35,155 nt of DNA from Myxococcales bacterium. Its GTDB lineage: Bacteria; Myxococcota_A; Polyangia; Haliangiales; Haliangiaceae. Below are positions 16,882-24,737 of the stretch, one piece after another. Location: NCBI GenBank assembly GCA_947483555.1, contig CANKMW010000094.1, forward strand, positions 1 to 35,155, read 5' to 3'. Numbering within the stretch: the first letter of the stretch is position 1; the number at the start of each line of letters is the position of its first letter. Position numbers and translations under genes: made by a program. Below the pieces are notes generated by a model. It saw only the letters and a list, made by a program, of their open reading frames with translations. It was not told the origin of the DNA and ran no database searches.

Positions 16882-17846
16882 GGCCCGCTCCGCGCGTAGG
16901 CCGGCAGCCCGGCGTGCAGCACGCCGTCGGGATCGGCGATCCGGACCCGCACCCGCACGGTCAGGTTGGGGCGCTCGCGCGGGCTGTAGACGAACCGCGG
17001 CGTGTACTCGGCACGCGGCGCGACCCGCTCGACCACGCCGGCGAGCTCGACCGCGACGCCTTCGACCGCGACCCGCATCGCCGCGCCCACCCGCACCCCG
17101 GGCGCTTCGGCGATGGGAACGAAGACGTCGGCGTACGGCCGCGCCCGATCGATCAAGGAGACGACCGGCGCACCCGCCGGCAGCACCTCGCCGACCTCGG
17201 GGTAGACGTCGAGCACGACGCCGGCCGTGGGCGTGGCGAGCACGCGCTTCTCGAGCTTGCGGTCCTCGAGCGCGACCGCGTCCTCGGCCAGCGCGACCCG
17301 GGCCTGGGCGCGGGCGAGCTCCTCGGCACGGGCGCCGTGCGCGAGCAGCCGGACCCGCTCGTCGAGGGTCTGGCGCTCGCCGGTCGCGCGCGCGAGCTGG
17401 GCCGTGATCGCGTCGAGCTCGGCCGCCGGGACCGCACCGCTGGCGACCAAGGTCCGTGCCCGATCGCGATCGCGCGTCAGGGTCTGCTCGGTGGCCCGCG
17501 CCGCGGTCAGCTGCGCGCGGCTGGCGCGGACCTCCTCGATGCGCGACCCCGCCTCGAGGATCGCGAGGTCGGCGCGCGCGACCGCCACCTCCTGGGCGCG
17601 GATCGCGCGCAGCTCGCGATCGAGGGCGTCGTCGAGGCGGGCCAGGACCTGGCCGGCCGTCACCACCTGCCCCGGCGCGACGAGCCGCTCGACGACGCGA
17701 CCGCCGACCTCGAACGCGAGGTCGGTCTGCTCGAGCTCGATCGCACCCTGGTACCGCCCATCGGTGACGTCGTGGCGGGCGCAGGCGGCGATGACGAACA
17801 CCGCACACGCCCAGCCCAGGCGTCGCGCTGGCCAGTTATTGATCAT
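16878..17846 (-). CDS. HlyD-family membrane-fusion lipoprotein
   Basis: 322 aa. The signal segment ends in VFVIAAC, giving a lipidated cysteine at C22. A lipoyl-like half (LAFEVGGRVVERLVAPGQVV) precedes a long alpha-helical hairpin (about 75-190, many Ala, Arg and Glu). The second lipoyl half (TPTAGVVLDVYPEVGEVLPAG) and beta-barrel domain follow. It should bridge the inner-membrane ABC exporter to an outer-membrane channel not encoded here. It is the first gene of a four-gene operon with overlapping stops and starts. The ATG has no Shine-Dalgarno; the nearest upstream stop leaves no other ATG or GTG. Confidence 0.9.
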   Translation of the reverse strand: MINNWPARRLGWACAVFVIAACARHDVTDGRYQGAIELEQTDLAFEVGGRVVERLVAPGQVVTAGQVLARLDDALDRELRAIRAQEVAVARADLAILEAGSRIEEVRASRAQLTAARATEQTLTRDRDRARTLVASGAVPAAELDAITAQLARATGERQTLDERVRLLAHGARAEELARAQARVALAEDAVALEDRKLEKRVLATPTAGVVLDVYPEVGEVLPAGAPVVSLIDRARPYADVFVPIAEAPGVRVGAAMRVAVEGVAVELAGVVERVAPRAEYTPRFVYSPRERPNLTVRVRVRIADPDGVLHAGLPAYARSGP

Positions 17847-17865
17847 ACGACTGACTTTATACGAC
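17845..17865 (-). promoter_or_regulatory. Efflux-operon promoter with direct repeat
   Basis: Read leftward, TATAAA (17861-17856) lies 9 bases before the ATG at 17846. GTCGTAT occurs twice, at 17865-17859 and 17851-17845, 14 bases apart, flanking and overlapping the -10 and the start codon. A repressor bound here would block initiation. The region is AT-rich for this genome. The proposed binder is the TetR protein ending the operon (inference). Confidence 0.45.
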
Positions 17866-17903
17866 CACTTTCCGGGGATGGCCAGGACCTGGCTCGCAAC
17901 CCG

Positions 17904-18878
17904 CTAGATCTCCTTATGTTCGAGGCGGCCCACCTTGGCCGCCAACCAGGCCTCGGCGCGGACCAGCTCGTCGGCGCGCAGCAGCACGGGGTAGAGCGCC
18001 AGCATCCCCCACGGGAAGATGCCCAGCCGCAGGAACACGGCGATGCCGAGGTGGAAGCCCACGCCGATCGCGATCCACACCCAGCGCAGGCGCAAGCGGT
18101 TGCACCACCGTCGCGCACGTCCCGGCCGGTCGGCGGTGGTCTCGAACCAGACCAGCAACAGCAGCAGCGGCGCGCCCCACTCGAAGAGCATGGTCAGCGC
18201 GGTGGCGACCGCCGGCAGCGGAAACACCGACGCCACCCAGTCGGACGAGAAGCGCGCGAAGTGCGGATCCGAGAGCGCGTTGGCGAGCGCGGCGAAGCCA
18301 CCGACCGGCGACCACTCCGGCTCCATCTTGTTGTGGCCGCCCGAGAAGTAGATCCACACCACCTGCGCGAACAGGAGCCGGCGCGGCCACGCCGGCACCA
18401 GCGCCGGGAAGGGGCGTCCCAGGCGACGACGGACCACGGCGTCGATCGACCAGCGAGCGTGACAGCTCGAGAACACCAGCACCAGCGTCACCACGCGGAG
18501 CGCCGCGTCGATGCCGCGATCGCCGTCAGGCGCCAGCGCTCCGAGCTGCGCCGAGACCAGCACCAGCACCACGCCGGCGAGCCGGGTGCCGAGGCCGATC
18601 GTGAACGCACCGCTCGCGCCCACCGCCAGCCACCACAACAGGCGCGCCGTGTCGGCCGAGGCGCCGAACCAGCGCACCGACCACGGCTCGCCGACGGCGC
18701 CATGGCCCATGCCCGTGGGCGGTGGCGCCCACAGCCCCTCGACCAGGCCGAGCCGGTCGACCACGATCAGATCGCCGAGCACACACAGCCCGACGAAGAT
18801 CCGGACCAACACCTGCGCCGTGGCCGGCTCGCGCCGGTCCCACAGCTCGACCCAGGCCCGCGCCAGGGTCCGGATCAC
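17904..18878 (-). CDS. HTTM-domain integral membrane protein
   Basis: A 324-aa, very hydrophobic protein with about seven to eight membrane segments (for example LWWLAVGASGAFTIGLG, LAGVVLVLVSAQLGAL, LTMLFEWGAPLLLLLVWF, WIAIGVGFHLGIAVFL). The pattern IYFSGGHNKMEPEW and the FHLGIAVFL histidine region resemble HTTM proteins, bacterial relatives of the vitamin K-dependent gamma-carboxylase membrane domain. Its ATG overlaps the stop of the upstream exported-protein gene. HTTM proteins often pair with a small exported partner; substrate and reaction are unknown in nearly all bacteria. Confidence 0.75.
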   Translation of the reverse strand: MIRTLARAWVELWDRREPATAQVLVRIFVGLCVLGDLIVVDRLGLVEGLWAPPPTGMGHGAVGEPWSVRWFGASADTARLLWWLAVGASGAFTIGLGTRLAGVVLVLVSAQLGALAPDGDRGIDAALRVVTLVLVFSSCHARWSIDAVVRRRLGRPFPALVPAWPRRLLFAQVVWIYFSGGHNKMEPEWSPVGGFAALANALSDPHFARFSSDWVASVFPLPAVATALTMLFEWGAPLLLLLVWFETTADRPGRARRWCNRLRLRWVWIAIGVGFHLGIAVFLRLGIFPWGMLALYPVLLRADELVRAEAWLAAKVGRLEHKEI

Positions 18879-19471
18879 GGGCGTCCCGCCCGCCGCACGC
18901 CGAGGTCGTGGGCGATCTCGCCGGTGCCACGGTAGCCGCCGCGGCGGCCGATCACGATCCGCTGCTGCCGCACCCGCACCTCGGTGTACTGCGGCCGGCG
19001 CTCGAAGACCTCACCGGCCACCCAGCGTACGAACGCCGGGTACCCGACCCGCGGCCCGGTCCTCGAGTGCGGGTTCCACGCCCCGCGAACCCGCCGGTAC
19101 TCGATGGGCCCGGCGAGGAACGCGTGCTCGTCGTCGAGCGCGCGGTAGAGCAGCTCCCACGCGGCGCCGGGACCGGTGCGGGCCTCGATCTGCATCCGGA
19201 ATCGCCGACGATTCGCGCCCGAGAACAGCTTCCACCGTTGCCGCAGCCGGGCGGTGTCGCCGATGGCGCGGAACGGTCGCAGCAGGGTCTGGCGCACGCC
19301 GTCGAGGGTATCGATCGCGGCGACCAGCTCCGGCGCCAGCCGGGCCTCCATCACCGGCCGCTCCGACGGGCTCGGGACCGGACAGCCATCGAGCAGGCCG
19401 ACGACGATCGCCAGCGCGATCAAGCCGGCGCGGATCGCCGGCCACCGGATCGCCTCGCAACGCGCCGCCAT
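18875..19471 (-). CDS. Membrane-anchored partner protein of the HTTM gene
   Basis: 198 aa from the ATG at 19471, chosen because a hydrophobic leader (IRAGLIALAIVVGLLDGC) begins shortly after it and a -10-like TACCCT sits 7 bases upstream. The cysteine after LLDG is possible but poor as a lipobox. The body is soluble, Arg- and aromatic-rich (RLRQRWKLFSGANRRRFRMQ, FVRWVAGEVFERRPQYTEVR), with no recognised domain. The stop overlaps the HTTM start as ATGA. Probably periplasmic, working with the HTTM protein. Confidence 0.72.
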   Translation of the reverse strand: MAARCEAIRWPAIRAGLIALAIVVGLLDGCPVPSPSERPVMEARLAPELVAAIDTLDGVRQTLLRPFRAIGDTARLRQRWKLFSGANRRRFRMQIEARTGPGAAWELLYRALDDEHAFLAGPIEYRRVRGAWNPHSRTGPRVGYPAFVRWVAGEVFERRPQYTEVRVRQQRIVIGRRGGYRGTGEIAHDLGVRRAGRP

Positions 19472-19478
19472 GCCCCCG

Positions 19479-19484
19479 AGGGTA
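19479..19484 (-). promoter_or_regulatory. -10-like hexamer for the HTTM pair
   Basis: TACCCT on the minus strand ends 7 bases before the ATG at 19471, with no ribosome site between. It fits the leaderless arrangement seen before several other genes here. Confidence 0.35.
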
Positions 19485-19542
19485 GCCGGCTTGTGCCAGC
19501 GGTACATCCGGAGCGACGGCATCCCGGCTCGCGAACCGTGGC

Positions 19543-20835
19543 ATGCTCGGGGTCGAGATCCTGATGGTGCCGGCTCCATCTCCCGTGAGCGTGATCCTGG
19601 TGGTCGACGACGATCCGCTGGTCGCCAACGCGCTCGCCGGGCTGATGGCCCGCGATGACCGCCGCGTCGTCGTCACGTTCAACCCGCTCACCGCCCTCGG
19701 ACTCGTTGAGCGCGAGGGCGTCGACCTGGTGTTCACCGATCGCCAGATGCCGGGCATGAGCGGCCACCAGCTGGTGGCGGCGCTGCACGCGCGCTTCCCC
19801 GACGTTCCGTGCGTGATGCTGACCGGCACCCCCTCGCTCGACTCGGCCCTCGAGGCCATCAACAAGGGCCAGGTCGTCCGCTACCTCACCAAGCCGTGCA
19901 ACGAGTCCGAGCTCGAGGACACGATCGCGGCCGGCCTCGCCCGTCGCGCCGAGCTGCGCGGCGCGGCGGTGCGCGACGGGAGCCCGACGATGACCACGGT
20001 GCCGAGCGGCATCGGTATGTACACCATCAGCGGCACCCTGGGTGAGGGCGGCATGGGCACCGTCTACCGGGCCCAGCACGAAGGCCTGGGCCGGCCGGTG
20101 GCGATCAAGGTGTTGCGCGCCGCCGGCGCGCGCGATCCGACCGCGATGGCGCGCTTTGCCCAGGAGGCCAAGGCGGCCACCCGGGCCCGCCATCCGCGCA
20201 TCGTCGAGACCCTCGACTACGGCCACCTGCCCGACGGCCGCGCCTACCTGGTGATGGAGCTGGTCGAGGCCGAGACCCTCTGGGCCCGGCTCGAACGCGG
20301 GCCGCTGTCCCCGCTCGACGCGGTCCACATCGCCCGCGGCATCGCCGAGGCGCTCGCCGCTGCCCATGCGGTCGACGTCGTCCACCGCGATCTCAAGCCC
20401 GGCAACGTCTTCGTCGACGCGCAGCTCGAGGTCAAGCTGGGCGACTTCGGCGCCGCCAAGCTGCTCGACCTCGATGAGGGCATCACGCGTGCTGACATGT
20501 CGATCGGGACGCCGCTCTACATGGCTCCCGAGCAGATCCTGAATCACGCGGTCGACGGGCGGACCGACATCTACGCGCTCGGGTGCGTGCTGTACCGCAT
20601 GCTGACCGGGGGTCCGCCCTATGCCGGCCCGGATTCCCATGCCGTGCTTGCCCAGCACCTCCACGCCACGGTGCCCGAGCCGACCTCGATGTTTGGGGCC
20701 TTGCCGCGCGCGTTGATCGACGTGGTCCAGGCGGCGATGGCCAAGGACGCCATCGCGCGGCCGCAGACCGCCGACAACCTGATCACCCGACTCGACCGCG
20801 CCGCCGCGGCGCTGGCCGACGACTCGAAGGGCTGA
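19543..20835 (+). CDS. Receiver domain fused to a Ser/Thr protein kinase
   Basis: 430 aa. Residues 16-130 are a response-regulator receiver: acidic pocket D22-D24 (LVVDDDPL), phospho-acceptor D66 (LVFTDRQMPG), T94 (VMLTGTP) and K117 (YLTKP), all intact. A short linker leads to a Hanks kinase (about 160-425): GEGGMGTVYRA, K189, HRDLKPGN with D283, DFG and GTPLYMAPEQI. No transmembrane helix is present, so it is cytosolic. The fusion implies that phosphorylation from a histidine kinase gates Ser/Thr kinase output. No histidine kinase is nearby. The start could be the ATG at 19543, or the ATG at 19564, which has a GGGTCGAG sequence before it. Confidence 0.92.
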   Translation: MLGVEILMVPAPSPVSVILVVDDDPLVANALAGLMARDDRRVVVTFNPLTALGLVEREGVDLVFTDRQMPGMSGHQLVAALHARFPDVPCVMLTGTPSLDSALEAINKGQVVRYLTKPCNESELEDTIAAGLARRAELRGAAVRDGSPTMTTVPSGIGMYTISGTLGEGGMGTVYRAQHEGLGRPVAIKVLRAAGARDPTAMARFAQEAKAATRARHPRIVETLDYGHLPDGRAYLVMELVEAETLWARLERGPLSPLDAVHIARGIAEALAAAHAVDVVHRDLKPGNVFVDAQLEVKLGDFGAAKLLDLDEGITRADMSIGTPLYMAPEQILNHAVDGRTDIYALGCVLYRMLTGGPPYAGPDSHAVLAQHLHATVPEPTSMFGALPRALIDVVQAAMAKDAIARPQTADNLITRLDRAAAALADDSKG

Positions 20836-20880
20836 CCACAGAGACTGGCCGGCCTGGCTGGGGTCGGGCCGGATCGCGAG

Positions 20881-20886
20881 TACAGT
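20881..20886 (+). promoter_or_regulatory. -10-like hexamer before the ureohydrolase
   Basis: TACAGT ends 7 bases before the ATG at 20894, with no Shine-Dalgarno between, consistent with a leaderless transcript. Confidence 0.4.
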
Positions 20887-20893
20887 CCGCCGC

Positions 20894-22006
20894 ATGGACT
20901 GGCTCGACGAGCTCGCCACGTTGCTGCGCCCGGCCGGCGGTGGGATCCACACCGTGTCGACCGGCCGCGCCGCGCAGGAGCAGCTGCAACGGACCCTGTA
21001 CGGCGCCGGCGACATGACCGAGGTGCGCGCGAACTTCCGGGACCAGCTGTCCCGCATCCCGGCGGCCAAGGGCGTCGTGCTCGGCATCCCGTCGGACGTC
21101 GGGGCCGGCTTCGTGCGCGGCGCCAACTTTGGTCCGCAGGTCATCCGCGCCGCGCTGCTCGAGGCCACGCCCGACTGGCCGCAGCGCGCCGCCGCCGCCA
21201 GCATCATCGATATCGGCGACGTCTTCGTGGTGCCGCAGCTGCTCCACGACGACATGCTGAGCGACGCGCAGAAACAAGCGACCCGCGCCGCGCTCTACCC
21301 CGACGTCGAACCCGCCGTGCGCGACCGCCTGCCGGTGTCGCCGCTGTCGATCGCCGAGCGAGTCTTCGACCTGATCTTCGCGCACAACCCGCGGGTGGCG
21401 CCGTTCGTGATCGGCGGCGATCACTCGACGGCGTGGCCGGTGGTGGCGGCGCTGGCCCGCGCCCGCCGCGATCGCTGGGCCATCCTGCAGCCCGACGCCC
21501 ACACCGACCTGCTCGAGAGTCGGCTGGGCGTGAAGTACTGCTTCGCGACCTGGTCGTATCACGCCAACGATCTGCTCGGCCGCGACGGCCGGCTGGTGCA
21601 GGTCGGCACCCGGGCCTCGGGCCGCGACCGCACCCACTGGGAGTCGACGCTCGGCGTGCGCCAGTTCTGGGCCCGGGAATGCCTGGACCACCCGGCGCGC
21701 ACCCTCGACGCCATCGTCGCCCACCTGCGCGAGGTGGGCGCCGACGCGGTCTACCTGTCCAACGACATCGACGGCACCGACGAGGCGCACGGCGACGCCA
21801 CCGGCACGCCTGAACCCGGCGGCCTCGATCCCGAGTGGATGGTCGAGTTGATCCGCAGGGTCGGCGCCGAGGTCGGTCTGCTCGGCGGCGACATCATGGA
21901 GGTCGCGCCGCCGCTCGAGATCCCGCGCGGCCTCGGCCGCACCACGCGGCTGGCCGCCCGGTACCTGCGCGAGACCATGGCGGCGACGCTGCAGATCGCG
22001 CTTTGA
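20894..22006 (+). CDS. Ureohydrolase family protein (arginase/agmatinase/formiminoglutamase)
   Basis: A 370-aa dimanganese hydrolase. The metal-binding motifs appear in order: GGDHS (about 174-178), DAHTDL (about 201-206) and NDIDGTDEAH (about 290). The N-terminal 60 residues, before GVVLGIPSDVGAGFVRGANFG, are longer than in standard agmatinase. The GANFGPQVIRAAL segment is typical of the superfamily. Substrate cannot be set from motifs; candidates are arginine, agmatine, guanidinobutyrate or formimino-glutamate. The ASGRDRTHWEST loop near the active site may be informative. It stands between the receiver-kinase and a peroxiredoxin gene 37 bases downstream. Confidence 0.88.
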   Translation: MDWLDELATLLRPAGGGIHTVSTGRAAQEQLQRTLYGAGDMTEVRANFRDQLSRIPAAKGVVLGIPSDVGAGFVRGANFGPQVIRAALLEATPDWPQRAAAASIIDIGDVFVVPQLLHDDMLSDAQKQATRAALYPDVEPAVRDRLPVSPLSIAERVFDLIFAHNPRVAPFVIGGDHSTAWPVVAALARARRDRWAILQPDAHTDLLESRLGVKYCFATWSYHANDLLGRDGRLVQVGTRASGRDRTHWESTLGVRQFWARECLDHPARTLDAIVAHLREVGADAVYLSNDIDGTDEAHGDATGTPEPGGLDPEWMVELIRRVGAEVGLLGGDIMEVAPPLEIPRGLGRTTRLAARYLRETMAATLQIAL

Positions 22007-22043
22007 TGACGACCGCACAACCGCACTGACAAGGGGAAACAAC

Positions 22044-22682
<639 letters not shown>

Positions 22683-22726
22683 CCCCCGCTCACGCCGACT
22701 GAGGATCACTCGGCCGGCCGCTGCGC

Positions 22727-22732
22727 TAGCAT
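22727..22732 (+). promoter_or_regulatory. -10-like hexamer before the 142-aa hypothetical
   Basis: TAGCAT ends 6 bases before the GTG at 22739; there is no ribosome site. Confidence 0.4.
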
Positions 22733-22738
22733 CGCGGG

Positions 22739-23167
22739 GTGGCCGTGCTCGAAGTCGCCAAGGCCCTGCTCGGGATCGCTCAGCTCTACGGCAAGCTGAC
22801 CGAGGATCGTGGCGGCGCCCACGCCGAGCGCGCCGCCAGCGCCGCCCTGGTCGGCAGCGTCATGCACCACGCCGCGTTCGAGCTGGTGCGGACGCTGCGC
22901 CAGCGCGGCGTCGACGGCGCGGTGGCCAGCACCCGCACCAAGTTCGAGATCAAGGTCGGCGTCGGCAGCGTCGAGGTCGAGGCGGTCGGCGACGGGCTGT
23001 TGCTGTTCTTCGGCGGCGAGGTCGAGATCCGCCTGGTCGACCGCTTCCAGCACGTGCCGGTGGCGCCGATGTCGTTCGACGACGCCACCCGCATGGGCCG
23101 GGAGCTGCTGGCCAAGGTCGCCGAGATGCTCGAGCTCACGGCGACCCGCGGTCCCGCCGCGACGTGA
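22739..23167 (+). CDS. Hypothetical protein, 142 aa
   Basis: Starts at GTG 22739. An N-terminal helical part (AKALLGIAQLYGKLTEDRGG and a following Ala-rich helix) leads to a beta-rich middle (KFEIKVGVGSVEVEAVGDGLLLFFGGEVEIRL) and a C-terminal helix (ATRMGRELLAKVAEMLELTA). No signal peptide, membrane segment or known motif. Codon use matches neighbours, and the frame is well supported by third-position GC. No family recognised. A GTG six bases further in is an alternative start. Confidence 0.62.
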   Translation: MAVLEVAKALLGIAQLYGKLTEDRGGAHAERAASAALVGSVMHHAAFELVRTLRQRGVDGAVASTRTKFEIKVGVGSVEVEAVGDGLLLFFGGEVEIRLVDRFQHVPVAPMSFDDATRMGRELLAKVAEMLELTATRGPAAT

Positions 23168-23200
23168 GGCACCCGGTCACCTCTCGTGGCCGGGCTTCTT

Positions 23201-23206
23201 CATACT
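23201..23206 (+). promoter_or_regulatory. -10-like hexamer before the DoxX-like gene
   Basis: CATACT ends 7 bases before the GTG at 23214; there is no ribosome site. It supports that GTG as the start. Confidence 0.35.
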
Positions 23207-23213
23207 GGTCGGC

Positions 23214-23669
23214 GTGCTGCCCATCCGTGAAGACACCTCCGACCTCCTGTTCCGCGTCCTGTTCAGCACGATCTTCATCGGGCTGGGCTTCGAGCACCTG
23301 TTCTCCGACGCCCTGCTGCAGACCTTGATCCCCGACTGGCTCGGTCCCAAGCGCCTGGTGTCGATCGGCTCGGGCGTGGTGTTGCTCGGCGGCGGGTTCT
23401 CGATCGCGCTGGGCTTCAAGGTCGACGTCGGCGCCACCGTGCTGGCGCTGTTCCTGATCGTCGTCACCGCGGTGGTGCACGGGCTCGGGCTGGTCGGCTA
23501 TCCGGCGCAGCTTCCCGACCACTGCCACTGGCTGTGGCAGGTCTACCAGCGCAGCAACTTCGTCAAGAACATCTGCCTGCTCGGGGTGTGCATCCACCTG
23601 GTCACGCACCGGACCGGCCGCTTCAGCCTCGACGCCGTCCTCGCCAGGCGCCGCGCCCGCTCCGCGTGA
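23214..23669 (+). CDS. DoxX-like small membrane protein
   Basis: A 151-aa protein with four hydrophobic segments (LLFRVLFSTIFIGLGFEHLF, LVSIGSGVVLLGGGFSIALG, ATVLALFLIVVTAVVHGLGL, NFVKNICLLGVCIHLV), the DoxX/DoxD-type layout. FIGLGFEHLF and NFVKNICLLG fit the conserved first and last helices. DoxX relatives are linked to quinone-coupled thiol or sulfur oxidation and redox homeostasis, but this one has no telling neighbour beyond a peroxiredoxin 0.5 kb upstream. The GTG at 23214 was chosen from the upstream -10-like hexamer and the hydrophobic start. Convergent with the VOC gene 10 bases away. Confidence 0.78.
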   Translation: MLPIREDTSDLLFRVLFSTIFIGLGFEHLFSDALLQTLIPDWLGPKRLVSIGSGVVLLGGGFSIALGFKVDVGATVLALFLIVVTAVVHGLGLVGYPAQLPDHCHWLWQVYQRSNFVKNICLLGVCIHLVTHRTGRFSLDAVLARRRARSA

Positions 23670-23679
23670 CGCTCGGCGC

Positions 23680-24207
23680 TCACTTCTTCTTGGCGGGCTT
23701 CTTCTTGGCCGCCGTCTTCGCCGGCGCGGCCTTCTTCGCCGGCGCGGCCTGCTTCGCCGGCGCGGCCTGCTTCGCCGGCCCGGCCTGCTTCGCCGGCGCG
23801 GCCTTCTTCGCCGGCGCCGGCGCGGCCTTCTTCGCCGGCGCGGCCTGCTTCGGCGGATTCGCAGCCTGCCAGACGCCGATCGAGGCACCTTGCGGATCGA
23901 GGAACACACCCAGCCAGCCCATGCCCGGCACTTCCATGTAGGGCATCAGGATCGTGGCTCCGGCGGCGGCGGCCTTCGCGATCGTCTTCTTGACGTCGGC
24001 GACCGCGACGTAGGCGGTCCACGCGCTCGGGGCCTGCGGCTCCTGCTTGCCGCCGAGGCCGCCGCCGACGCCTTCACCGACGTCGATGCCGGTCCAGTTC
24101 ATCTGCGGAAAGTCCTGGAACTTCCAGTCGAAGATGCTGCCATAGAACTTCTTGGCGGCGGTCGGATCGGTGGTGCTCAGATCGAGATGAACGAATGGGT
24201 TCCCCAT
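23680..24207 (-). CDS. VOC (glyoxalase-fold) protein with lysine/alanine/proline-rich tail
   Basis: 175 aa. Residues 1-115 form one vicinal-oxygen-chelate module: FVHLDLSTTDPTAAKKFYGS, WTAYVAVADVKKTIAKAAAA, and GMGWLGVFLDPQGASIGVWQ, as in glyoxalase/bleomycin-resistance relatives that act as dimers. From about 120 the chain becomes repeats of AAPAKKAAPAKQ ending KKKPAKKK. This is strongly basic and resembles histone-H1-like or nucleic-acid-binding tails found in high-GC bacteria. The ATG at 24207 is supported by TAGCAT 7 bases upstream; an earlier in-frame start would add an unlikely leader. The tail could bind DNA, RNA or polyphosphate; function unknown. Confidence 0.85.
   Translation of the reverse strand: MGNPFVHLDLSTTDPTAAKKFYGSIFDWKFQDFPQMNWTGIDVGEGVGGGLGGKQEPQAPSAWTAYVAVADVKKTIAKAAAAGATILMPYMEVPGMGWLGVFLDPQGASIGVWQAANPPKQAAPAKKAAPAPAKKAAPAKQAGPAKQAAPAKQAAPAKKAAPAKTAAKKKPAKKK
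23683..23856 (-). repeat. Repeat tract encoding the AAPAKK/Q tail
   Basis: GCGGCCTTCTTCGCCGGC-like 18-base units recur about eight to nine times on the plus strand, encoding alternating PAKK and PAKQ units. Copy number probably varies between strains by slippage. Confidence 0.75.
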
Positions 24208-24214
24208 GGCTGGA

Positions 24215-24220
24215 ATGCTA
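24215..24220 (-). promoter_or_regulatory. -10-like hexamer before the VOC gene
   Basis: On the minus strand TAGCAT ends 7 bases before the ATG at 24207, without a ribosome site. Confidence 0.4.
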
Positions 24221-24309
24221 GAGCAGAAGCTCGACGCGATCACCGCAGGACGCGCCGGATCTTTCGCCCCGGCATGGCGCCCCTTGACGCGGCGCGGTCG
24301 GATCTGTAT

Positions 24310-24327
24310 TTAACATGTAGGTTAACT
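24310..24327 (+). promoter_or_regulatory. Operator/promoter of the ArsR-AHSA1 pair
   Basis: TTAAC-ATGTAG-GTTAA (24310-24325) is an inverted repeat in an AT-rich island, directly before the ArsR start at 24336. TTAACT (24322-24327) could serve as the -10, ending 8 bases before the ATG. ArsR-type regulators usually bind such dyads in their own promoter, so autoregulation is likely. Confidence 0.55.
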
Positions 24328-24335
24328 AAAGCGCG

Positions 24336-24737
24336 ATGCTCGCCCCTTCCGCTCACCTCGACGCCGCCTTCGCCGCCCTCGCCGATCCGACCCGGCGTGC
24401 GATCGTCGCCCGCCTCGCCGCCGGCGACGCCACGGTGCTGGAGCTGGCCGCCCCGTTCGCGATCAGCCTGCCCGCGATCTCGCGCCACCTCAAGGTGCTC
24501 GAGCGCGCTGGCCTGATCACCCGCGGGCGCGACGCCCAGCGCCGCCCGAGCCGGCTCCGCACCGAGGCGCTGGCCGAGGTCTCGGCGTGGGCCGAGCACA
24601 CCCGCCGGGCATGGGCCGACCGCTTCGATCGCCTCGATGCCTACCTGCGCGAGCTGCAAGCGCGCGAACCGAACCACGACCGCAAACCTGCGATGAATCG
24701 CGCGAAGGAGCGCCCTCATGTCCGCAAGCGACGCTGA
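24336..24737 (+). CDS. ArsR-family regulator (SdpR-like)
   Basis: A 133-aa winged-helix repressor. FAALADPTRRAIVARLAAGD is followed by the recognition helix region FAISLPAISRHLKVLERAGL and the wing ITRGRDAQRRPSRLRT. No cysteine metal site is present, so it is probably not a classical metal sensor but belongs to the metal-independent group usually paired with an AHSA1 protein. It overlaps the next gene by 20 bases. A palindrome directly upstream is the likely target. Confidence 0.9.
   Translation: MLAPSAHLDAAFAALADPTRRAIVARLAAGDATVLELAAPFAISLPAISRHLKVLERAGLITRGRDAQRRPSRLRTEALAEVSAWAEHTRRAWADRFDRLDAYLRELQAREPNHDRKPAMNRAKERPHVRKRR

Noticed and set aside
16914..18935. A 673-codon open frame on the plus strand across the efflux and HTTM genes.
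   Set aside because: It is antisense to well-supported genes, is full of Arg/Asp/His/Gln runs typical of shadow frames in GC-rich DNA, and has no domain.
20894..22006. Naming the ureohydrolase as arginase, agmatinase or formiminoglutamase.
   Set aside because: The metal motifs are shared by all three and neighbours do not point to a substrate.
23683..23856. Short regularly spaced repeats that might suggest a CRISPR array.
   Set aside because: The units are contiguous 18-base codon repeats encoding PAKK/Q, without spacers or cas genes.
24336..24737. Metal-sensing ArsR regulator.
   Set aside because: No cysteine pair or other metal ligand set is present, and its partner is AHSA1 rather than a metal transporter.
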